Below are positions 44,944 through 56,900 of a stretch of DNA of 64,000 nucleotides, piece after piece; the stretch's first letter is position 1, and every line of letters starts with the position of its first letter. The stretch is from contig NC_092574.1 in assembly GCF_037975245.1 (NCBI RefSeq), positions 5,138,713 to 5,202,712 of the forward strand. Direction: 5' to 3'. The notes under the pieces are model-generated. The model was given only the letters and a program-made list of their open reading frames with translations, had not been told where the DNA came from and did not search any database. The DNA is from Apostichopus japonicus. Lineage: Eukaryota > Echinodermata > Holothuroidea > Aspidochirotida > Stichopodidae. The position numbers and the translations under genes were made by a program.

Positions 44944-47900
44944 GTAAGTTTCGGCGTTATTATCAGATCTTTTGTCAAAACCGGTTGCAGAATATGGTTT
45001 GGATATCATCGCATATTAATTAAAAAAGAAAGTAGTTACAGATAGATTTTTTATCCTAAAGGAATGCTTCGAATCGTTGCCGAGCTTCGATCGCTTTTCG
45101 TGCATTACGTCCTTATGTTATTGTAACGGTATGTTGTCTCGCTATATATATGCCTAGTGTAGGGCATGTGTGTACAGTTCCAACCTTGAAACTGATATAT
45201 AATATCTAGGGCGATATTGTGTTAACTAAGTTATATATTTGTGAGGAAAAGATGTGGGAGGGGGGGGGGGGGTTGGTGGGGTGTTGATGTTGTACTGTTT
45301 CTCTCCCCCCCTTCATAATATGGTAAAGATTTGTTTGAAGGACACCTACTGTAGGCTATTCTAACTGTAAAGATAACTGATATTGTAACGGTTGTGGGTG
45401 AAGTATTATGAGTCCACTATCATAGTTCATACACCGAGAGAGAGTTGTAAAACTTCCGCAACAGACTGAACTGTTCACACTTCTCTATTGTGGAACTCTT
45501 AACAGAACAGTGTGAATCTACCTGACTGTCAGATGAGTAGCATGGCATCCTTATAATCTGACAAAGTGGGTGTTGGACTTCCTGACAAATAGGACACAGA
45601 GAGTATTTGTGAATGGCAGAGTTTCTAGCGATATTGTGATGAATACTGGTGCCCCACAAGGTTGTGTTTTATCACCCGTTCTTTTCACCCTCGATACCTC
45701 TGACTGTCGCAGCACACAACCCAACACGCATATTGTTAAATTTGCTGACGACACATGCATTTTAGGTCTTATTGAGAAGAATGGTGACGAAACCGGGTAT
45801 AGGCATGAAATATCCACCTTTACGAATTGGTGTGACGAAAACAGATTACAACTGAATGTGTCTAAAACAAAGGGCTTGTTGTTGATTTCCGGCGTAGGGG
45901 GCACCAACTAGAGAGAATTGAAATTAGGAACGAGCCAGTAGAACAAGTCCATTCTTATAAGTATATCTGGGAGTTTCCATTACTGATAAATTGGAGTGGG
46001 GTGAACATGTAAATACTGTTCTGGCCAAAACTAATCAACGTATGTTCTTTCTACGGAAGCTCAATTTATTCAGACTAGACGCCTCTCTCATTTCTTTGTT
46101 CTACAATGCGGCCATCGAGACCATTATTACATTCTGCTTGGCTGCATTGGGTGGCAATACGACTGCTAGAGACATGGCTAAGATGAATACACTTGTTAGA
46201 AAAGCGAGGCGAGTTTGCCGGTCTGATGATCTCAGATCAGTAGATGAGCTGCTTGTCAGGGTAACTAAAAGAAATATTATGTCAATTACGTGTCGGAACA
46301 TCCTCTAGGAAATCAGGTTGAGTATAGCAGTCGAACTGGCAGGCCAATTGTCATCAGATGCCAGACAGAAAGATACAGACATTCGTTCTTGCCAAGGGCC
46401 ATTCTTAGTCTTGCCAACGAGTTTTGTAGGAAATAGGTTTTTTTTTCTATATGCCAGTACATGGATTTTTAGTGTCTTAAGAAATGTATATATTATAAAT
46501 CTTATGTTTTGATGTATTTATGACTGTTTTATGTATGTTATACTGAGATGGAGTGAACTCCAATTCCTTTTATGGCCAATAAAGATTCTTATATCTTATA
46601 TCTTAGGCCTACTTATTGCAGAATACTAGACAACTCACAAACAATACCTTACGGAACAGTGGCTTTGTTGTTGTTTATCAGTCTAGGCGAAACATTTTAG
46701 CAAATCCCTCTGACACATTGCATTTGAGAACACCTCAACATACATTGTTTACAGCTTGTTTTTGATATATCCAATGTTAGATAGCTCCATGGCTCTGTTG
46801 GCTATTTCGTGCATTGTTAGCAGATTGCCCTTTTCAGTCTGATATTGACAAGCTTATCATCGTATGCTGACAGCAGGGCCAGTGTAGCCGTCTACCTGAA
46901 TAAGATTTCTAGATGCATTGTATTCTGCCATTCTTTTCAAACAACGATCTAGTAAATATGTAAGTTCTCCATTGTTAATGACCCAACCACCAAGTAAATA
47001 TGCAGAATGAATCACTTATTTTATCCAATAATCGGGTAAATAGGCGAGAGCAATGCTTATTGGGCCACCAATGGGGTTAATAGCTAGAACACCATCCTTA
47101 TTGAATTTATGGTCAGGTGAATAGCTCCCACCTATTAATAGGTGGGAGCTATGAACTTGGTTATCTGGCAAATAACAATGGCACTCTTGCATATTTAACA
47201 GATCATCAGGAGACATAACAAGTTGTGACTGTGCTGTTTGTGATCTTTCAAATAACAGGGTTAATAGGTTGTCAATGATAAAACACTATTCTATTAAACA
47301 ATGAATTTTTGTCATGTACACATACATGTAGCCTATTTGCAAACAAGTTCAGTCTTATTACAGTGATAAGAATCTCTTCCAGCTTCATGTATTGTACAGT
47401 TAGTATTGAAATTACTTATATTGTAAACATTTAAAACAATAAACATCTGGATTGCACTACTGTACAGTATGTAACCTGCTAAATTTCTAGTCTTGGGCTT
47501 CTTACATTGAATCTACAGTTGCAAGCTGTCAGTTACTCAAGTTTAATCAGTATTACTCTGTAACAATCAATTTACAAATAATGACGTTTGTCTATTGTTT
47601 GTTTCATTCAAGGTACCATTGGCAATGCTGATGGCTCGGCTCTGGTAAAACTTGGAAACACAACAGTCATTTGTGGAATCAAAGCAGTAAGTCTGTCAGC
47701 TGGTTTTAAGTCAGATTATGTACTTGCTATTTATTTAGTTCCTCTCCAAAATCGTTCGGTTTTGTGTTATAATTATTACTTTACTACAGAACTTTGAAAA
47801 TTGAGTTTTAGAGTAGAAATTGGAGAAAATGCAGTTAAGTGTGAAACTTTCAGGGACAAAAAGGGGCAGTCAGTTGAGAGGGTAATTCAAATGGCATTAC

Positions 47901-50900
47901 GATATTAATGTTAAATTAATGTTCATTAAAGATTAAAATCGAAACAAGTTTCTCTACTTTTTGTAAATTAATGTCCATATATCATCTCAACTTGGAGAAT
48001 AAGTTTCAAGAAACCATTTCTGTTTCTGGTCTTAGAATACATACATACAAACATACACACACACCTATACATATACATACTATACATAGAGCAAGGTATA
48101 TGGGACAAACACCGCGTATATATCGGCGCATTAATTTGAATATATACGCGTATTCTTTCAAATATATGCGTAATTGCGTATATATTAGAAGCCAATCATT
48201 AGGCTAAATATATCCGAATATAAATACGTATTAGTTCGAAAATAAACATGTATTAATTCAAAAATATACACGTATTAGTTCGAGTACTGTATTTACATGT
48301 ATTAAATCATGCTGTTGTCGAAATCAAGTACGTTTGGCCTTTTAAATCTGTGAGAGATGCTAGTTATTGTCTGATTTAATAAGCGTATACGTTCAAATTA
48401 ATACGGGTAAATATTCGTATTAATATGATGATACATTATGGAGTGTTTGTCCCATATGGCTCGCTATATATAAACACGCATACATACATACACACATACA
48501 TAACATTTAAAATACCTGTCTTTCTGATAACATTTTAATTGAAAGGATTTTCTTGTGACTGAAGTTGATTGCTTTGTAGCAAATTTGCTGAAAATCTTTA
48601 TAATAATATATAAGTGGAATACCTCATAGCTTTTTGTATCGTGAAGATGTGAATATTTCAAATTGGGGCATATTTCTTAAATGTATCTGTCAATTTGCCA
48701 ATCATTTATCCACAGAGGAAAAGAATATTTCTACAAAAAGGATACATTTTGATAAAAGTACAGTGAACATTGGCAGCTAATTAAACATTACAAAATGTAA
48801 TACTTCTCAATGACAAATCAACAAGAAGATTATAATAGTCTAAGTAAAGCTTCCAAAGAGCATTTGCCCAGATGACATCACAGACCTCCTACTGTGATCC
48901 AACTTCCTGGAGTAGTTGAAGGTGTTTAGCCTGTCAAAGTAGGGTACATTCAACCAACCATATCTCAAGTTAGGGGCAAGATATTGAGATAGGGTTCTCA
49001 ACTATAGCAGGGTGGAATATTTTTCTCTTCAATATAAGTCTCACATGATGTGTCAATACTTTACGATACTTTCTGTGGTAATTTTAACAATATTATGAGT
49101 TGTACCTGTAGGTCTGTGTGACACTGTCAAGTTGCCTGTAAAGTTAAAAGGAATTAACCTAGGCATCCGTGTGGACAATGATATCCTTTCAGGACCAACT
49201 GACGTATAATATTTCACAGTAATATTGGTACATTTTTTGCTTTTCCTTTAATGCACTTAATAGTTCTAATTGTCAAGTAGACGTCTTTTAATCATACAAA
49301 CTGCTCTATATGCTAAGAGTCAATATTGTTGAGCTTCACATTTGTTTTTAGAATGCATAAATGATTTCAAAGATATTTCCATCTTTTACAAATACAGGAG
49401 TTTTCTGCTCCACTTTTAGATGAACCAACCAAAGGCTATCTAGGTGAGTTTTACAACTTATGGACATTGTTTTATAGAAAGTTTCAGATCATTTTAAACT
49501 ACATCAGACCTTAATCGAAATGTTGCTACTGGGTGAATCCATGCCAAATCAACAGATTTTTGGGTCGATTCCACTTCGACCCTCTCAGAATCGCCTGAAA
49601 TTGGGTATCTTGCCACATGTCTCAAAGGATGAAATTGGACAATAAAACTTTTGAAAACTTTTTGATTGCTAGGATATGGCCCGCCTAGCAACCAAATCCA
49701 GATTGCATTTTAAGAGCCCTAAATTTGTGACAAGTTTGGAGGCATCTTTTGCATAAATGTAAAGTATTTTATGTCTGATATTGCAGATATTGTGGAAAAC
49801 TTGTGACCAGTGATCCTAGCAACCAAAAAGTTTTCAAAAGTTTTATTGCCCATTTTCATCCTTTGAGACATATGGCAAGACACTATTTCAATTTCAGGCG
49901 ATTCCGAGAGGGTCGTAGTGGAGGCCACCACTGTTGATTTGGCATAGATTGACCTTACTGTCAACTCATGCCCCATTGAGTCAATAAATTTAATTACCTG
50001 TTTGATGGATGCAATGATTGCTGCCTAAACTGGCTCTGAACTCAGTCCAACAAAGAAACTACGTTTTGACTATGGTTGAGCGTTTGAGTGTCTTTTGGCA
50101 TGACTGTGTACATACTACATTTAAGCTTGTTTTTAACATCAAAAACCCATAATATCAACCTTAGGACTAAGGGTGTTCTTTATCACATGCATTTTAGCAG
50201 CAGTTTGCATCATTAGGTCACTTATTTGCTTTACATTTACTAATTATGTTTGCCATTGATCAAGCAAAGATGTTCTTTTAGCTGCATCCCATCAATGATA
50301 TGTAATTGACAAGTGTCCATTTCAATCAGTTATGAATTTGAAAGCTGATTTCAATACAAGCTTCATGATCAGTTGATGTTCCTTCCCGAAACCAGTAAAA
50401 ACTAAAGAGCAACTTTGTAACATGGTTTTGAAGAAAGAATGTTTTGTTGCTCATTTCTTTTTTCTTTTCATGTAGTACCTAATGTGGAACTACCCCCTCT
50501 CTGCTCATCTCAGTGTAAATCTGGTCCTCCAGGTGATCAGGCTCAAGTTGTTTCTCAGCTTATTGATAATATTGTCAAGAGGTAAGCTCCAAAAATCAAA
50601 CTCTTACATTTTAATGTTTTTTTTTTAATGTGATTCCTCCTCAAAATAGTCTGAATATATTTCAAAATATTTATCTTGAAATGGAGTAAACCTTGAAATA
50701 CATTCTTACACATCTGGTCATAGAGGGCCCAGCCTTTAGAATATATTTACTGTTGTCCAGCTCCAGTTCACTACAAATTAAAGCAGCTCTTTGAGATGAT
50801 TTTGGTAAATTTATTGATGCCAGCATTTTAATGTAGTTCATAACTTGCCAAAATATCATTTCAAATAACAGACACAAGTCATGGGGTTTTGAAGTTTCTG

Positions 50901-53900
50901 AATTGTCATTTTACATGTATGTGAATGATACACTGATATGAAAATGTGCATTGATGGCAAATCAATTCACTTCTGAATTATTCACTCATTAACCTTAACA
51001 TGATGAAACTTCTTGATTTTGTCTTAAAGTTTGCATAATGACACTCTTATTTTGAGAACAACCTTGTGGGTTTGGAAGACTTGTTGACTAACTGCACAAA
51101 ACTGTTTCACATAATCTTGCGAGTGCCTTAAATTTGAAACTTCAGATTTTACTGCAAACATAAGACAATTTCCAAATTGTTTACACAGATTGATCACACC
51201 AAAGAAATGTCATAGTGTCAAAGATTCAGAATTGTCAGTTTTTTGCCCCCTTTGAAAGGAATATTTGAGATAAATGTAGCTGTTATTGTTGTGATTGTTG
51301 TTTGGGTGACATTCATTAACTATCTTGCTTGCCTGTCAATAATGTCCTCAGCTCAAAACTTATCAACTTGGAGTCTCTTTGCATTGCAGAAGGGACGGTG
51401 AGTACTGTATTATTGTTAAGCATTTGGATTAATTTTATCCTTTAATATATCATGGTATTTGCAGACAGCTAAGACATTCTGTTTGGTTGTTTTTGGTGTT
51501 TTTTGGGTGGTTGACTCTGTCTTTCTGTTGCATCAATTTCACCCAAGATCCTTTCTGTTGTAGGTAAGGGGGAAATTCTTGCTGTGACAAAGAACCTTAA
51601 TCTTCAAATCATGAGGTTGGAAGGATTATCTTTACTGTTCAACTGATATCTGTTGTACAGAGGAAAGTGTTTTTAGGTGTGAAGATCGGAGAGAATAGAT
51701 CTACAAGACAATTTCTATGAGATTACTGCCTTTCTCATATTGTGCTACTTATGTGACTTGTTGTTGTTTACAGATTCAGTAGAAGAATATTTAAAAGCAA
51801 ACATATTGTTGTTTTTCAATGTTTATTGGCGGCTACATGGTTTGCATAAGTGCACATCTACCAGACTAGGGGCACAACGACATAAACCTCTGGGGTGGGG
51901 AGCTTTAACCCCCACCCATAATAATATCAGGGGGATCATCCCCTTACTGGTGGACAGAATATGACCAAAGTCCTGGCACAGAGTACAAAAATATATGACA
52001 TGTATGCAGTGCAACCTGAAATTCTTCAGGAATGTTTCAAAAGTTGCTACAAGTTTATAGCATCATGTTTCATCTGAACACCTTTAATTTTACCCATATT
52101 TTTCAAAAGGGGCAGGACCATCCCTCCCCTTACACATATCTTAGCCTCCCTCCCAGTTCATGAATGGTGGTTGTCCCAACTGCCTGTGCTTATTTTATTA
52201 AGTTATAATTGATCGCAGCAAATCAAACAAATGTAAATCAGCCATATCCCAACATCAAAGAAAGATTTAGGTGTCTCTGATGGATTGTAGAACCATGTTT
52301 TCATAATTAAGATATTATAAATGTTTATCAGTGTCCAGATATTTAGCAGAGATATCAGCTTATGTTTAGCTGACATTAAAAGTTGTCAGTCTATATTTAC
52401 CATTATGTCCAGATGTTAAAGAATCAACATTCTGTTTACACTTAGCACATATCTCAATCGATTCTTTCACAATTCTTACAGCTTTGTTGGGTTTTAAATT
52501 GCGATATGATATGTCTGGATTATGAAGGCAATGTCGTGGATGCTTGCCTACTGTCCCTCCTGGCAGCCCTGAAAAATGGTGAGTTTCGCTTTGTGGTACT
52601 TGCCACTATCATTTTTTTTTGTGCAAGAAGGATTCAGAACTTCATTCAAACTGGAGAATCACTCTAAGTAGAATAAGCAACAATGACATTATCAAACATG
52701 AACATACACAATGGTGACAGTACCAAACAGAAACATACACATTAATGACAGTATCAAACAGAAACATACACAATGATGACAGTATCAAACAGGAACATAC
52801 ACATTCATGACAGTATCAAGCATGAATATACACAATGATGACAGTATCAAACAGGAATATACACATTAATGACAGTATCAAACAGGAACATACACATTAA
52901 TGACAGTATCAAACAGGAACATACACAATGATGACAGTACCAAACAGAAACATACACATTAATGAAAGTATCAAACAGGAATATACACAATGATGAAAGT
53001 ATCAAACAGGACTATAAACAATAAAGACAGTATCAAACAGGAACGTACACATTAATGACAGAATCAAACAGGAACATGCACATAAATGACAGTATAAAAC
53101 ATGAATATACACAATGATAGTATCAAACAGGAATACACACATTAATGAAAGTATCAAACAGGAACATACACAATAATGGCAGTATCAAACATGAACATAC
53201 ACAATGCTGACAGTATCAAACAGGAACATGCACATTAATGACAGTATCAAACAGGAACATGCACATTAATGACAGTATAAAACATGAATATACACAATGA
53301 TGACATCAAACAGGAATACACACATTAATGAAAGTATCAAACAGGAACATACACATTAATGACAGTATCAAACATGAATATACGCAATGATTATAGCATC
53401 AAACAGGAATATACACAATGATGACAGTATCAAACAGGAACATGCACATTAATGACAGTATCAAACAGGAACATGCACAATGATGACAGTATCAAACATG
53501 AATATACACATTAATGACAGTATCAAACAGGAACATACACATTAATGACAGTATCAAACAGGAACATACACATTAATGACAGTTTCAAACATGAACATAC
53601 ACAATGATGACAGTATCAAACAGGAACATGCACATTAATGACAGTATCAAACAGGAACATGCAGAATGATGACAGTATCAAACATGAATATACACATTAA
53701 TGACAGTATCAAACATGAACATACCCATTAATGAAAGTATCAAACAGGAACATACACATTAATGACAGTATCAAACAGGAACATACACAATGATGACAGT
53801 ATCAAACAGGAACATGCACATTAATGACAGTATAAAACATGAATATACACAATGATGACATTAAACAGGAATACACACATTAATGAAAGTATCAAACAGG

Positions 53901-56900
53901 AACATACACATTAATGACAGTATCAAACATGAATATACGCAATGATTATAGCATCAAACAGGAATATACACAATGATGACAGTATCAAACAGCAACATGC
54001 ACAATGATGACAGTATCAACTAGGAACATACACATTAATGACAGTATCAAACATGAATATACACAATGATGACAGTATCAAACAGGAACATACACATTAA
54101 TGACAGTATCAAACAGGAACATACACATTAATGACAGTATCAAACATGAACATGTACAATGATGACAGTATCAAACATGAATATACACATTAATGACAGT
54201 ATCAAACAGGATCATACACAATGATGACAGTATCAAACAGGAACATACACATTAATGACAGTATCAAACAGGAATATACACAATGATGACATTATCAAAC
54301 AGGAACATACACATTAATGACAGTATCAAACAGGAACATGCACATTAATGGCAGTATAAAACATGAATATACACAATGATGACATCAAACAGGAATACAC
54401 ACATTAATGAAAGTACCAAACAGGAACATGCACATTAATGACAGTATCAAACATGAACATACACATTAATGGCAGTATCAAACCGGAACATGCACATTAA
54501 TGGCAGTATCAAACATGAACATACACAATGCTGACAGTATCAAACAGGAACATGCACATTAATGACAGTATCAAACAGGAACATGCACATTAATGACAGT
54601 ATAAAACATGAATATACACAATGATGACATCAAACAGGAATACACACATTAATGAAAGTATCAAACAGGAACATACACATTAATGGCAGTATCAAACATG
54701 AATATACGCAATGATTATAGCATCAAACAGGAATATACACAATGATGACAGTATCAAACAGGAACATGCACATTAATGACAGTATCAAACAGGAACATGC
54801 ACAATGATGACAGTATCAAACATGAATATACACATTAATGACAGTATCAAACAGGAACATACACATTAATGACAGTATCAAACAGGAACATACACATTAA
54901 TGACAGTTTCAAACATGAACATACACAATGATGACAGTATCAAACAGGAACATGCAAATTAATGACAGTATCAAACAGGAACATGCAGAATGATGACAGT
55001 ATCAAACATGAATATACACATTAATGACAGTATCAAACATGAACATACCCATTAATGACAGTATCAAACAGGAACATACACATTAATGACAGTATCAAAC
55101 AGGAACATACACAATGATGACAGTATCAAACAGGAACATGCACATTAATGACAGTATCAAACATGAATATACACAATGATGACATTAAACAGGAATATAC
55201 ACATTAATGAAAGTATCAAACAGGAACATACACATTAATGACAGTATCAAACATGAATATACGCAATGATTAAAGCATCAAACAGGAATATACACAATGA
55301 TGACAGTATCAAACAGGAACATGCACAATGATGACAGTATCAAATAGGAACATACACATTAATGACAGTATCAAACAGGAACATACACAATGATGACAGT
55401 ATCAAACAGGAACATACACATTAATGACAGTATCAAACAGGAACATACACATTAATGACAGTATCAAACATGAACATGTACAATGATGACAGTATCAAAC
55501 ATGAATATACACATAAATGACAGTATCAAACAGGATCATACACAATGATGACAGTATCAAACAGGAACATACACATTAATGACAGTATCAAACAGGAACA
55601 TACACAATGATGACATTATCAAACAGGAACATACACATTAATGACAGTATCAAACAGGAACATGCACATTAATGGCAGTATAAAACATGAATATACACAA
55701 TGATGACATCAAACAGGAATACACACATTAATGAAAGTATCAAACAGGAACATACACATTAATGACAGTATCAAACATGAATATACGCAATGATTATAGC
55801 ATCAAACAGGAATATACACAATGATGACAGTATCAAACAGGAACATGCACAATGATGACAGTATCAAACATGAACATGCACATTACTGACAGTATCAAAC
55901 AGGAACATGTACAATGATGACAGTATCAAACATGAACATGCACAATGATGACAGTATCAAAGAAGAAATGCTGGTCACAAACTGTAGCATTAAACCATTC
56001 GGCAGAAAACAACAAGAAATCTCAGATAAACAATGTATTTGAGAATAGTGATGATATTTTTGTTCAAGTGGGAAGAGATTGATGAAGCATTGGGATACTA
56101 TTCCATAATTGATAGTGACATTTTTGCTGCAGTCTTTGAGATTTTAACAATCACTACCTATTGTTGACTGCCCATCCTTTACTTACCTTCTAAATTAGTG
56201 TTTGAAGATGTTTTGTTTTCTTGGACAACTTACAGAGATCCAACTTAGTACCATGATGACGCAGAAAATTTCAAATTCTGTGATGTTTTGTACTTACTTT
56301 GATGTGAATGCTAAGACTCTTTTGATTGTCAGTATGGTTGTCTCCTTTCACAGTTTTGTTACCCGACGTACGTATCGTTGAAGACAGCGGTCTAGCAGTA
56401 ACATCGGAGAAGAGCACGAATCCTCTCGATCTATCCTCTCACCCAGTGTCTACATCTTTTGTGGTTTTTGATGAGTAGGTTCTTTTTTTAAACATTAAGT
56501 TTGATTTAATATATCCCAATCATTAGTGTACTTTACTTGTGTCTTAGTTTTTTTGTTTATTTTTGTCTGTGCAATTTTATATGAATAATTGTGGTGACAT
56601 CTGTCTTGACTATGTTACATCATGCATTTTTAAGCTGCAGACAGCTCTGATGTGATACATGTGTTGGTATGTCAGTTCTCTATGGTTTGATAGGTCTTAA
56701 GTGCAGTCAAAAATGATGGGAAAGGAAAACTTCCATTTGAGAGACTATAGAGGCTTTAAGCTAGGCTGAATATGTTAAGGTAGGCTGTCCCCTAGAAACA
56801 AACCTTAGCTTACTCATTAGAAAAGCGTTCATTTTTTTTTCCTTTTAATAAATTTTGCTACATGTGTGGACTGAATAGTAGCCCAGCCTAAAGCATTTAC

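Noticed and set aside
45570..46308. Reverse transcriptase frames as a host gene
   Set aside because: They are a truncated, frameshifted LINE with a typical 3' tail inside an intron.
52690..55965. CRISPR-like appearance of the 31-bp repeats
   Set aside because: There are no unique spacers. The units are contiguous, degenerate and lie in an intron of a eukaryotic gene.
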